Position numbers and translations under genes: made by a program
Notes under the pieces: model-generated
What the model was told of the DNA's origin: nothing
Database searches by the model: none
Seen by the model: only the letters and a program-made list of their open reading frames with translations
In this document: piece by piece, positions 43,261 through 52,312 of the stretch
Layout: every line of letters starts with the position of its first letter
Numbering within the stretch: the stretch's first letter is position 1
Origin: Desulfobacca_B sp046538075
GTDB lineage: Bacteria; Desulfobacterota; Desulfobaccia; Desulfobaccales; Desulfobaccaceae
DNA length: 64,000 bases
Assembly: GCA_046538075.1 (NCBI GenBank)
Contig: JBKHJN010000002.1
Span: 1-64,000, forward strand
Reading direction: 5' to 3'

Positions 43261-44640
43261 ATGACCAAAAGACATCTGAACCTTCTGTTGCTGTTGTGCC
43301 TGTGGTTCTTGGCGGTAGGCTGCTCGGAGACGGCGAACGCGGATCTTTATGCCCGCGTACAAGAAGTCAAGCTGGATAATGGCTTAAAAGTGCTGCTCTG
43401 GCCCGAAACCCGGGCCCCGGTGGTTACCCTCCAGGTCTGGTATCGGGTGGGTTCCCGCAATGAAACCCTGGGAAAAACCGGAATTTCACACCTTACTGAA
43501 CACCTGATGTTTCGGGGAACGGAAAAATATGGCCCCAAGGTTTTTTCCCGGCAGGTGCAGAAGTTCGGTGGCACCGACAATGCCTTTACCTCTAAGGATT
43601 ACACTGCCTATTTTGAGATCGGCCCCCAGACCAGCCTGAAGATGTGGCTGCAAATGGAGGCTGACCGCATGCAGAACCTCAAGGTCAGCGAGGAACTGTT
43701 CCGCACCGAACAGCAGGTGGTCCTGGAGGAACGACGGCTGCGCACCGAAGACGATCCGGTCAGTTTTTTAATTGAAGATACCGTGGCCGCCGCCTATAAG
43801 GCGCACCCCTACCAATGGCCGGTAATCGGCTGGATGCACGACATCAAGAATTTGCGCCGCGAGGATTTTTTAACCCACTATAATCAATATTACCAACCCA
43901 ATAATGCCACGGTGGTGGTGGTCGGAGATTTTGAGCCTGAAGCAGTGCTATCCGAGATCCGGGCCACCTTTGGAAAAATCCCGCCTGGCCCGGAGCCGCC
44001 GCCTTTCCAGCCTATGGAGCCGCCTCAGCAAGGCGAACGCCGGGTAACCGTACACCGGGAGGCCCAGCTGCCTTTTATATGCCTGGCCTACCACGTCCCC
44101 AATCTAGGACACTCGGATGCCTACCCCCTGGAAGTGCTGTCCTCTATCCTTTCTCAGGGGCGGAGCTCCCGACTTTTCCAACAACTGGTTTATGAAAAGC
44201 GCCTGGCCCTGGATGTTGGGGCTGATTATAGCCTGGCGACGGCCTCCCCGTCCCTGTTCATGGTTTACGCCCAACCTCTGCCAGGCAAAACCGTGGAGGA
44301 AGTGAAGCAGGCCCTGGAAGCGGAACTGGCCCGGATCAAAACCACCCCGGTAACGGATCGGGAGTTGACCAAGGCCAAAAATCAGGCGGAATCCGCGATT
44401 GTCATGGCCCAGGATTCCTTGTTTTATCGAGGCATGCTGCTAGGGCGATACGAGACTGTGGATAGTTGGCAGCGACTAAAAGAGCTGTTGCCAGGCATTC
44501 AGGCAGTGGAGAAAAATGATGTGCTGCGGGTCGCCCAGCAATATCTAGTTCCCCAAAACTGCACGGTAGGGATTCTTCATCCCATCCGCACCGACCAGGC
44601 AGTTATTGGGCGCTACCAAGGATATGGACAGATTGAATAG
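43261..44640 (+). CDS. M16 family zinc peptidase lipoprotein, catalytic
   Basis: 459 aa. Signal with lipobox LAVGC (Cys21), so envelope-anchored. Inverted zinc site H77-LTE-H81 and the third ligand about 76 residues on in VLEERRLRTEDDP. Both half-domains are present. AAAGAGAA precedes the ATG. It is the second active M16 gene in the window and again has an inactive partner next to it (35-base overlap). Likely degrades exported or misfolded peptides. Unlike the 7476 gene it is exported. Confidence 0.88.
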   Translation: MTKRHLNLLLLLCLWFLAVGCSETANADLYARVQEVKLDNGLKVLLWPETRAPVVTLQVWYRVGSRNETLGKTGISHLTEHLMFRGTEKYGPKVFSRQVQKFGGTDNAFTSKDYTAYFEIGPQTSLKMWLQMEADRMQNLKVSEELFRTEQQVVLEERRLRTEDDPVSFLIEDTVAAAYKAHPYQWPVIGWMHDIKNLRREDFLTHYNQYYQPNNATVVVVGDFEPEAVLSEIRATFGKIPPGPEPPPFQPMEPPQQGERRVTVHREAQLPFICLAYHVPNLGHSDAYPLEVLSSILSQGRSSRLFQQLVYEKRLALDVGADYSLATASPSLFMVYAQPLPGKTVEEVKQALEAELARIKTTPVTDRELTKAKNQAESAIVMAQDSLFYRGMLLGRYETVDSWQRLKELLPGIQAVEKNDVLRVAQQYLVPQNCTVGILHPIRTDQAVIGRYQGYGQIE

Positions 44641-46009
44641 AAAAATCAGTATATTAATAATTGTCGTACTGTTCTTCCTGGCCAGTCCAGGGATTGCCGC
44701 CCCTCCAGCCCAGGTATTGGGGCAGCGCTATAAGTTGTCCAATGAGCTGATCTGGCTGTTCTCGGAACAACCGGACTTGCCGCTGGTCACTATGGAACTG
44801 CTCATCAAGGCCGGGGTTTTGCAGGAACCCCAGGGCAAAGCCGGCCTGGCCAACCTGACCGCGGCAATGTTGTTGAGCGGCACTCAAAGCCGATCTGCCA
44901 CGCAGATTTCCGAAGAGATCGATTTCCTGGGGGCCAGACTGGGAGCCAGCGGCGGCCAGGATTATGCCGTGCTGCGGCTCACGGTGCTGAAAAAAAACTT
45001 GTCCCCGGCGCTTGAGCTTTTCCAGGATATTTTATTCAATCCGGTCTTTGCCCCGGCAGAGATCGCCCGCAAAGTCGAACGTTTTATTGGGCAGCTGAAA
45101 AGTGAGCAGGATGAACCAGGGGTAGTGGCGGCGCGGGCCTTTGCCCGGGCCTTGTATGGCTCCCACCCTTATAGCTATCCGGTGATTGGCACGGAAGCCG
45201 ACCTTCCTTCCCTCACTCAGAAAGATCTGGTAAACTTCCATCGACAATATTATCGGCCCAACAATGCTATCCTGGCTGTAGTCGGAGATCTGCGACCGGC
45301 TGAGGCCCAGCAGTATATCGAGAAGTTCTTTGGCAACTGGGAGCCTGATCCAGTCCCAGAAAGAGAGTCATCTCCTATACCGGAGCTGAAGCAGAGCCAG
45401 GTGCTCAGAATCGACAAGGATATCACTCAGGCCCATATAGTGTTGGGTCAGGTGGGTATTAAACGGCAGAATCCGGATTTTTATGGCTTTCTGGTAATGA
45501 ATTATATCCTGGGCGGCGGCGGCTTTGCCTCGCGGTTGATGGACAACATCCGGGATGATCGCGGCCTGGCCTATAGTGTCGGCAGCCGCTTTGATCCAGG
45601 AGTAGGGCCTGGCCCTTTTGAAATTACCTTGGAGACTAAAAATGCGACAGCCGGGGTGGCCCTCCGAGAGGCACTGAAAGAACAGCAGCGCATCCGAACG
45701 GAATTGGTCACCGAAAAGGAATTATCGGAAGCCAAGTCCTACCTGATCGGCAGCCTGCCCCGGAAGATGGATTCCAATGCTAAACGGGCCTGGCTGTTGG
45801 GCTACGTGGAGTTTTATGGGCTGGGGTTGGATTATCCCTGGCGTTATCCTGACCTGATCAACCGCCTGACCCGGGAGGAGATCCGGTCGGTGGCACAGAA
45901 GTATTTGTCACCCCGACAATTGTTGGTGGTAGTGGGCAACCAGGAAAAAATCGACTTGGCTCTTCCTGAGGGCTGGCAGGAGATAAAAAAACCGTCTAAA
46001 GCGGAGTAG
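44624..46009 (+). CDS. M16 family peptidase, inactive exported partner
   Basis: 461 aa from ATG 44624 (a TTG at 44606 is possible). A membrane signal (about 8-24, IAAPPA) precedes the M16 fold. The position of HxxEH reads GLANLTAAML, with no zinc ligands, while the C-terminal GGGGFASRLMDNIRDDRGLAYSV keeps the non-catalytic-chain signature. It overlaps the upstream active gene, so equal synthesis is expected. Paired with that chain it likely forms a heterodimer. Confidence 0.85.
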   Translation: MDRLNRKISILIIVVLFFLASPGIAAPPAQVLGQRYKLSNELIWLFSEQPDLPLVTMELLIKAGVLQEPQGKAGLANLTAAMLLSGTQSRSATQISEEIDFLGARLGASGGQDYAVLRLTVLKKNLSPALELFQDILFNPVFAPAEIARKVERFIGQLKSEQDEPGVVAARAFARALYGSHPYSYPVIGTEADLPSLTQKDLVNFHRQYYRPNNAILAVVGDLRPAEAQQYIEKFFGNWEPDPVPERESSPIPELKQSQVLRIDKDITQAHIVLGQVGIKRQNPDFYGFLVMNYILGGGGFASRLMDNIRDDRGLAYSVGSRFDPGVGPGPFEITLETKNATAGVALREALKEQQRIRTELVTEKELSEAKSYLIGSLPRKMDSNAKRAWLLGYVEFYGLGLDYPWRYPDLINRLTREEIRSVAQKYLSPRQLLVVVGNQEKIDLALPEGWQEIKKPSKAE

Positions 46010-46020
46010 GAGTCTTTAAA

Positions 46021-47454
46021 ATGATCTATAAAAAGCGGAGCTTTGAGCATTTGGTGTCCACCGGCGTAGCAATTCTATTGCTGCTGGGAGCCTCTTTCGG
46101 GGCTGGAAGTCAGCCCCTCCAGGCCGCCCTGGCACCGGAGTCTTTTGCTGATCTAGCCCGCCAGGCTTCACCGGCAGTGGTTAACATCAGCACTGAAAAG
46201 ACTCAAAAGGGAGAAGGGCGAGTTTATGAATTTTTTGGGCCCTCGCCTTTTGGCCGGGAGGATCCCTTCCGGGAGTTCTTTGAGAAATTTTTTGGAGATA
46301 TTCCCAAAGATTTTAAGCAGCGCAGTCTGGGGTCGGGCTTCATTATCGATCGTGACGGTTTCATCATCACCAACAATCACGTGGTCGAAGAGGCAGATGA
46401 AATAAAGGTCAAACTGGTAGACGGCCGGGAATTCGACGCCACCATCAAGGGCCGGGATCCCAAGACCGATCTGGCTCTGATCAAACTCTCCTCTGCAGCA
46501 CATGATCTACCCGTTCTCACTCTGGGAGATTCCGATGACGTTCAGGTCGGTGATTGGGCCCTGGCGGTGGGCAATCCCTTTGGCCTGGGGCATACCGTCA
46601 CCCAGGGCATCATCAGTGCCAAAGGGCGGGTCATTGGGGCCGGACCTTATGACGACTTTCTGCAAACTGATGCCTCGATTAATCCCGGCAACAGCGGCGG
46701 CCCCTTGCTTAATCTGAACGGTGAAGTGATCGGTATCAACACGGCGATTCTCGCCACGGGCCAGGGTATTGGCTTTGCAACCCCCAGCAACATCGCCAAA
46801 GAAGTTATCCCTCAGCTCAAAACCAAAGGCAAGGTAACCCGAGGCCTGCTTGGAGTGCACATCCAGGTTGTCACCCCTAGTCTGGCCAAATCCTTTGGTC
46901 TGGGCAAACCCTACGGAGCGCTGGTCGCCGAAGTCAACCCGGGTTCGCCCGCTGCTCAGGCCGGAATTCAACGGGGTGACATCATTGTCGAATACAATGG
47001 CCAAAAGATTAATGAAATGCACGAATTGCCGCGTCTGGTAGCCAGCACCCCGCCCGGCACCAAGGCGACCGTTAAGATCATTCGGCAGGGCAAAGAAAAG
47101 ACCATTCCGGTCACCATCGGCGAACTCAAAGACGAGCAGCAGGCTCGGGAACCAAAAGAGAAAATCCCAAAATCAGAGCTGGGCATGGTGGTCCAGGAAT
47201 TGAACCCCTTACTGGCCCAACAATTCCGCCTCCATGAATCCACCGGGGTGGTAGTGCTGGAGGTGGAACGGGGCGGTCCGGCAGCCGAGGCCGGCGTTCG
47301 ACCCGGCGACCTGGTCATGGAGATTAATAACACCCGAATTAAGAGCCAGCCAGACTACCACAAAGCGGTTAGCGGATTAAAAAGCGGAACTATGTCCCGG
47401 CTATTGATCAAACGGCAGGGGCGCACCCTGTATGTCAGCCTGGAGGTTCCCTAA
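46021..47454 (+). CDS. Do-family serine endoprotease (DegP/DegQ/HtrA)
   Basis: 477 aa. Signal peptide ending QPLQAA. Trypsin-like domain with the catalytic triad: His in ITNNHVV, Asp in DPKTDLALIKL, Ser in NPGNSGGPLLN. Two PDZ domains follow (GVHIQVVTPSLAKSFGL and ELGMVVQELNPLLAQQF). Periplasmic quality-control protease and chaperone. TAGGAG precedes the ATG, 11 bases after the M16 gene, so the three envelope proteases are probably one operon. Confidence 0.95.
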   Translation: MIYKKRSFEHLVSTGVAILLLLGASFGAGSQPLQAALAPESFADLARQASPAVVNISTEKTQKGEGRVYEFFGPSPFGREDPFREFFEKFFGDIPKDFKQRSLGSGFIIDRDGFIITNNHVVEEADEIKVKLVDGREFDATIKGRDPKTDLALIKLSSAAHDLPVLTLGDSDDVQVGDWALAVGNPFGLGHTVTQGIISAKGRVIGAGPYDDFLQTDASINPGNSGGPLLNLNGEVIGINTAILATGQGIGFATPSNIAKEVIPQLKTKGKVTRGLLGVHIQVVTPSLAKSFGLGKPYGALVAEVNPGSPAAQAGIQRGDIIVEYNGQKINEMHELPRLVASTPPGTKATVKIIRQGKEKTIPVTIGELKDEQQAREPKEKIPKSELGMVVQELNPLLAQQFRLHESTGVVVLEVERGGPAAEAGVRPGDLVMEINNTRIKSQPDYHKAVSGLKSGTMSRLLIKRQGRTLYVSLEVP

Positions 47455-47536
47455 CCCTCTATGATAAACCGATACCGATAATCTGCAGGAGTGGCAATGC
47501 TTGCCGCGGCAAAGAGCAGGCTACCCTAAAATTTAA

Positions 47537-47568
47537 GGCCCGGGATAATCCCGGGCCGGTGGTTTTTT
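47537..47568 (+). terminator. Intrinsic terminator after the Do protease
   Basis: 9-bp stem ggcccggga/tcccgggcc (47537-47545 with 47549-47557), loop of three, then ggtgg and six Ts. It ends the M16-M16-Do unit. Confidence 0.75.
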
Positions 47569-47583
47569 GGGCTCAAGCCAAGG

Positions 47584-48231
47584 CTACTCCTTGCGGATCA
47601 CGACCAGAGTTTTTTCGTTAATCAAAGGATAGATATCATCCAGATGGCGGTTTTGCAGGGAAATACAGCCAAAGGTCCAGTTTTCGCCAATGGCGTTCCT
47701 TAGATCGTCGTCGGTCCCGTGAATACCAATTTCTCCCCCGATGCTGGCCAGAGGCGATATTTGCCCCCGTTTTTTAGCCCGGGCAAATTTGAGCCAGTTC
47801 TGGGTGTTGGGATAGTCCAAGAGAATAAATTTGTTCCAGCGCCCATGCGGAAATTTACAGACCACCCGGTAAACCCCTTCCGGAGTACACATATCTCCTT
47901 GACATAACTTGTCTTTTTTAGGGTTAGCACCCAGAACTACCGGGTAGGTGCGGATCGGCGTCCTACCGTAGTAAAGGGTAAGCTTACGACTAATTTTGGA
48001 GACCAGTATTACGGTTGGCTTTACTCTTTTTTGATAGTAACCGTTTTGGCTGAGCACTTGGTCAATCAACTGTTGGTCAGAGTCAGACTGGGAAACCAAT
48101 TCCTCATCTTGATCCAGATCATATTGAACCTCTGAGACGGTCTGGACCACCGGCGGCCGGTGCCCGCCGCACCCAGCCAGTAAACAGACCAGAACCAATG
48201 CCCCGTAAAATGACCATCCCCTAACCATCAT
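47584..48231 (-). CDS. L,D-transpeptidase (YkuD) lipoprotein
   Basis: 215 aa. Signal with lipobox LLAGC (Cys21). YkuD domain in the C-terminal half: VSKISRKLTLYYGRTPIRTYPV, TPEGVYRV, and the catalytic site with His in GIHGTDDD and Cys in WTFGCISLQ. The classical motif has SxGC; here TFGC. Makes 3-3 peptidoglycan cross-links or attaches lipoproteins. Possibly anchored to the outer membrane. A run of Gs precedes the ATG. Confidence 0.88.
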   Translation of the reverse strand: MMVRGWSFYGALVLVCLLAGCGGHRPPVVQTVSEVQYDLDQDEELVSQSDSDQQLIDQVLSQNGYYQKRVKPTVILVSKISRKLTLYYGRTPIRTYPVVLGANPKKDKLCQGDMCTPEGVYRVVCKFPHGRWNKFILLDYPNTQNWLKFARAKKRGQISPLASIGGEIGIHGTDDDLRNAIGENWTFGCISLQNRHLDDIYPLINEKTLVVIRKE

Positions 48232-48657
48232 TCCCCCCCCTTGTAACTAGAGAAATGGTTCAATGTTCTGCGGATTAATTCTCCCCCTCACCTATACTAT
48301 GATTGCTTAGCTTTTGGCAAGAATTTTTTAAATTTATGGCAAAAAATAAGGTAGCATTTAGTGATACGGGTAAAAAGAAGGCAAGGATAGGTAAAAATTA
48401 GGAGTTAAGGTTGCCGCGCCGATGCAATAGTTCCCTCACCCCGGACAGCGCCAATGGGCATAAATAGGGGCAACCTGGTATAATCAAATAGATACCGGCC
48501 TTAAGTCATAGGGAATTTTCCCTTGCTGCCGGTCGGCTTTCGTGTTATAAATATTTGTTTAAATTCACACGTCCTGGAAGGCTGGGCTGGTGCTTGGCGG
48601 ACAAGTTTTCCTGGCAACCACCAGGGCGGCGGAAAAAAACCAGAAGGAGTATAAAGT
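48232..48657. promoter_or_regulatory. rpsB promoter and leader
   Basis: The 426-base gap carries a good promoter close to rpsB: TTGCTG (48523-48528), 17-bp spacer, TATAAA (48546-48551). Transcription would start near 48558 and give a leader of about 100 bases, rich in ctggcaacc/aggg words that could fold; rpsB leaders in other bacteria are bound by S2 for feedback. Upstream of it is AT-rich. The start of rpsB has AAGGAG. Confidence 0.5.
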
Positions 48658-49503
48658 ATGGCTTATGTGAGCATGAAAGAATTGCTGGAGGCCGGGGTCC
48701 ACTTTGGCCATCAGACCAGACGCTGGAACCCCAAGATGAAACCTTACATCTTTGGGGCTCGCAATGGCATTTACATCATCGATCTGCAGAAGACAGTCCA
48801 ACTGTTCAAAATCGCCTATGAATTTGTCGCTGAGCAAGTAGCCTCAGGCGGGAAAGTCCTTTTTGTGGGCACCAAAAAACAGGCCCAGGATACCATCTAT
48901 GAAGAAGCCAATCGGTGTGGCATGTTTCATGTCAATCACCGCTGGCTGGGGGGCATGCTGACCAATTTCCAGACCATTCGGCGTTCCATTGAGCGCTTGA
49001 AGACCTTCGAAAACATGAAGGAGGATGGCAGTCTCAAGCGCTTTCCGAAAAAGGAAATTCTGTCCATGGAAAAAAAGGCGGTCAAACTGGAAAAAGCCCT
49101 GGGCGGTATCAAGGACATGGACCGTCTGCCCGACATCCTTTATGTGGTTGATCCCCACCGGGAGAATATTGCCGTCCATGAAGCCCGGAAGCTCGGAATT
49201 CCCGTGGTGGCCATTGTGGATAGCAACTGCGATCCCACTGAAATTGACTATGTGATACCCGGCAATGATGATGCCATCCGGGCTATCCGGCTGTTGACTT
49301 CCCGGATTGCCAATGCCTGTCAGGAGGGACTCAAACGGATGGAGGAGCGCCGCCAGGCAGCCAGCGACAAAGCCGAGGAAATGGCGACGGCAATGCCCGA
49401 AGAGGAGGCCGGCGCCGAGTCTGCGGAGGCCGCAGGGGAGGTGGCTGAAGCAGAAATCGGGGAGCAACCCGAGGAATTAGAACCCCAAGAAATCAATGTC
49501 TGA
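48658..49503 (+). CDS. rpsB: 30S ribosomal protein S2
   Basis: 281 aa, longer than E. coli because of an acidic C-terminal tail (about 245-281, many E and A). Conserved: HFGHQTRRWNPKM, YIFGARNGIYIIDLQKT, NHRWLGGMLTNFQTIR, IPVVAIVDSNCDPT and IPGNDDAIRAI. First gene of rpsB-tsf-pyrH-frr-uppS. Confidence 0.98.
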   Translation: MAYVSMKELLEAGVHFGHQTRRWNPKMKPYIFGARNGIYIIDLQKTVQLFKIAYEFVAEQVASGGKVLFVGTKKQAQDTIYEEANRCGMFHVNHRWLGGMLTNFQTIRRSIERLKTFENMKEDGSLKRFPKKEILSMEKKAVKLEKALGGIKDMDRLPDILYVVDPHRENIAVHEARKLGIPVVAIVDSNCDPTEIDYVIPGNDDAIRAIRLLTSRIANACQEGLKRMEERRQAASDKAEEMATAMPEEEAGAESAEAAGEVAEAEIGEQPEELEPQEINV

Positions 49504-49611
49504 GCCCGGGCAAGCGCTAACCGGCCAGGACATACAAGCATAATCTCCTCTTAACATATCTGAAGGATATAACTCAGGTCTGAAGCTGAGAGTAGGTGGA
49601 GGAAGACCGAA

Positions 49612-50208
49612 TTGCAAATTACTGCGGAGAAAATCAAAGAACTGCGTGACAAAACCAATGCCGGGATGATGGACTGCAAGAAGGCATTGACTGAAACCCA
49701 GGGAGACCTGGATAAGGCAGTGGTACTCTTGCGCCAAAAAGGCCTGGCGATTGCCCAAAAACGCTCCGGACGGGCCACCAGCGAGGGATTAATTCATGCC
49801 TATATCCACTTTGGGGGCAAAATCGGGGTCTTGTTGGAGGTGAATTGCGAAACCGACTTTGTCGCCAAGACTCCGGCTTTTCAAGAATTCGTCAAAAATC
49901 TGGCCATGCAGATCGCCGCGACCAACCCCTTGTGTATCCGCCGCGAAGAAATCCCCGCCAAACTGCTGGAAAAAGAGACAGCCATTTTCCGGGCCCAGGC
50001 CCTGGAGAGCGGCAAACCAGAGAAAGTCATCGACAAGATCGTCGAGGGGCGGCTGAACAAATTTTACGCCGAAGCCTGCCTGTTGGAACAATCTTATGTC
50101 AAAAATCCCGACTTGCGGATCCAGGATTACCTGAACGAAGTAATTACCCAGGTCGGCGAGAATGTTACGATCCGGCGGTTTACCCGCTACCAATTAGGAG
50201 GCGACTGA
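49612..50208 (+). CDS. tsf: Elongation factor Ts, short type
   Basis: 198 aa, TTG start with GGTGGAGGAAG upstream. UBA-like N-terminus (VKELRDKTNAGMMDCKKAL-like: IKELRDKTNAGMMDCK), then the dimerisation-type domain with VEVNCETDFVAKT, and a single core (QSYVKNPDLRIQDYL, ITQVGENVTIRRF). Recycles EF-Tu from GDP to GTP. Shorter than the 283 aa E. coli form; the second subdomain is missing, as in Thermus and some deltaproteobacteria. Confidence 0.96.
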   Translation: MQITAEKIKELRDKTNAGMMDCKKALTETQGDLDKAVVLLRQKGLAIAQKRSGRATSEGLIHAYIHFGGKIGVLLEVNCETDFVAKTPAFQEFVKNLAMQIAATNPLCIRREEIPAKLLEKETAIFRAQALESGKPEKVIDKIVEGRLNKFYAEACLLEQSYVKNPDLRIQDYLNEVITQVGENVTIRRFTRYQLGGD

Positions 50209-50239
50209 GGAAGCCGGCTCCTGACCGGCACCAGCTAGC

Positions 50240-50977
50240 ATGGAGTCAACGAAACCGAAGTATCCGCGCATTCTGTTAAAGATGAGTGGCGAGGCCTTGG
50301 CCGGGGACCAGAAGTTTGGCCTCTGCCCCCAGACAGTGCGCGCCATTGCCCGGGAAATCAAAGAAGTGGTGGATTTGCCGGCGCAGGTGGGCATAGTCAT
50401 TGGAGGAGGCAATATTTTCCGGGGGGTGGCCGAAAGTGCTCGTAATATGGAGCGCACCGTGGCGGACCAGATGGGGATGCTGGCCACAGTGATTAATTCG
50501 CTGGCCCTGCAAGATGCGCTGGAAAAAGAAGGGGTGCATTGCCGGGTGATGTCGGCCATTGCCATGCATGAAGTGGCAGAGCCCTACATCCGGCGCCGGG
50601 CCCTAAGACATTTGGAAAAGGGCCGGGTGGTGATCTTTGCCGCCGGAACCGGCAGCCCCTATTTTACCACAGACACCGCCGCGGCTCTCCGGGCCACCGA
50701 AATCGGCGCCCAGGCTCTCCTCAAGGGCACCAAGGTAGACGGGGTTTATGATCGGGATCCTATTCTGGATCAACAGGCAAAAAAATATGAGAGGCTGAAA
50801 TATCTGCAAGTTATCCAACAGGGCCTCAAGGTGATGGATAGTACGGCGGTGACCATGTCCATGGATAACATGTTACCGATCATCGTCTTTAAGCTTCTCG
50901 AACCCGGGAATATGAAGAAAGTGGTCCTGGGCGAAAAGATCGGTACTCTGGTGGAGAAAGACGACCATGAAAGATGA
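50240..50977 (+). CDS. pyrH: UMP kinase
   Basis: 245 aa. Amino-acid-kinase fold: RILLKMSGEALAGDQKFG, VGIVIGGGNIFRG, DQMGMLATVINSLAL, RVVIFAAGTGSPYFTTDTAAALRA and VDGVYDRDP. Hexameric, GTP-activated, converts UMP to UDP. Weak ribosome site. Its end overlaps frr by 11 bases. Confidence 0.97.
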   Translation: MESTKPKYPRILLKMSGEALAGDQKFGLCPQTVRAIAREIKEVVDLPAQVGIVIGGGNIFRGVAESARNMERTVADQMGMLATVINSLALQDALEKEGVHCRVMSAIAMHEVAEPYIRRRALRHLEKGRVVIFAAGTGSPYFTTDTAAALRATEIGAQALLKGTKVDGVYDRDPILDQQAKKYERLKYLQVIQQGLKVMDSTAVTMSMDNMLPIIVFKLLEPGNMKKVVLGEKIGTLVEKDDHER

Positions 50978-51524
50978 GATACTCAATGAGATGCAACGGA
51001 AAATGGACCGGGCTCTGGAAGTATTGGGCAAAGATTTCTCCCGCATCCGGACCGGCCGCGCCTCCGTGGCCCTGTTAGAAGGCATCAAGGTGGAATGTTA
51101 CGGCACCACCATGCCGATCAACCAGGTGGCTTCGCTGGCCGCCCCAGAGAGCCGTCTGCTTACTGTCCAGCCCTGGGACCCCTCCATAATCTCGGATCTG
51201 GAAAAGGCTATCCTGAAATCGGATCTGGGGCTGACCCCCAGCAACGACGGCAAGATCATTCGGATTCCGATCCCGGCCCTGACCACCGAGCGCCGCAAAG
51301 ATTTGGTCAAGACCATTAAGAAAATGGCCGAAGAAAGCAAAGTGGCTTTGCGGAACCTACGCCGGGAAGCCAATGACCAGTTAAAGGACCTGAAAAAGGA
51401 AAAGCTGCTGAGCGAAGATCAAGCCTTTAAAGCTCAAGAGGAGGTGCAAAAGATCACTGATGACTATATCAAGCAAGTAGATGATCTGGCTGCTGAAAAA
51501 GAAAAAGAAATCATGTCATTTTAA
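50967..51524 (+). CDS. frr: Ribosome recycling factor
   Basis: 185 aa. Three-helix bundle and beta domain: RTGRASVALLEGIKVECYGT, APESRLLTVQPWDPS, IRIPIPALTTERRKDLVK and the basic ending QVDDLAAEKEKEIMSF. Releases ribosomes after termination together with EF-G. Overlap with pyrH couples translation. Confidence 0.97.
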   Translation: MKDEILNEMQRKMDRALEVLGKDFSRIRTGRASVALLEGIKVECYGTTMPINQVASLAAPESRLLTVQPWDPSIISDLEKAILKSDLGLTPSNDGKIIRIPIPALTTERRKDLVKTIKKMAEESKVALRNLRREANDQLKDLKKEKLLSEDQAFKAQEEVQKITDDYIKQVDDLAAEKEKEIMSF

Positions 51525-51541
51525 GATGACCGGGGGAGCTT

Positions 51542-52312
51542 TTGTCTGAACTGCTACAGCAATTAGACCGGCGCCGGCTGCCCCAGCACGTGGCCGTGAT
51601 TATGGACGGCAATGGGCGCTGGGCCAAACTGCGGGGCTTTTCACGCCTGCGCGGCCACCATACCGGGGCGGATTCAGCCCGGGAAGTGGTCCGGGCGGCC
51701 CGCGAAGTGGGCATCGGCTATCTTACCCTGTACGCCTTCTCAGAGGAGAACTGGCAACGGCCGCGCTCCGAGGTGCAGGCCCTGATGACCCTGCTCAAGC
51801 GATATCTGCGTCAGGAATTGCCGGAGATGTTGGAAAACGGCATCGCCTTTCAAGTGATTGGCAATATCAGCCAATTGCCTTTGGACGTCCAGGAGGAGAT
51901 TGCCGCCACGGTCTCGGCCACTGCCGCCAATCAGGAAATGACCCTGACCCTGGCTCTGAGTTATGGCGGACGCTCCGAGATTGTCCACGCCGCCCAGGCT
52001 GCCTGGAAAGATCTGCAAAGCGGTCGTTTAACCGTCGCCGAACTGACTCCCGAGCGCTTTTCCTCCTATCTTTATACCTCAAAGTTTCCCGACCCGGATC
52101 TGCTTATCCGCACCAGCGGCGAATTTCGCCTGAGCAATTTCCTGCTCTGGCAATTGGCCTACACCGAACTCTACTTTACTGATACCTTGTGGCCGGATTT
52201 TCGCCGGACCGAGTTTTTGCAGGCATTGTTGGCTTACCAACGGCGAGATCGCCGTTTTGGCCTCACCCAGGAGCAGATCGAGGCCCAGGCGGTTCCAGCT
52301 TCTCCCCACTGA
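51542..52312 (+). CDS. uppS: Undecaprenyl diphosphate synthase
   Basis: 256 aa, TTG start with GGGGGAG upstream. Cis-prenyltransferase: HVAVIMDGNGRWA with catalytic Asp, SRLRGHHTGADS, YLTLYAFSEENWQRP and RTSGEFRLSNFLLWQLAYTEL. Makes the C55 lipid carrier for peptidoglycan and O-antigen. Last gene of the rpsB operon; its 3' end overlaps uvrC by 50 bases on the other strand. Confidence 0.96.
   Translation: MSELLQQLDRRRLPQHVAVIMDGNGRWAKLRGFSRLRGHHTGADSAREVVRAAREVGIGYLTLYAFSEENWQRPRSEVQALMTLLKRYLRQELPEMLENGIAFQVIGNISQLPLDVQEEIAATVSATAANQEMTLTLALSYGGRSEIVHAAQAAWKDLQSGRLTVAELTPERFSSYLYTSKFPDPDLLIRTSGEFRLSNFLLWQLAYTELYFTDTLWPDFRRTEFLQALLAYQRRDRRFGLTQEQIEAQAVPASPH

Noticed and set aside
48336..48401. 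A 21-residue lysine-rich reading frame before rpsB
   Set aside because: No Shine-Dalgarno and no known family. It is likely a chance frame in AT-rich sequence.
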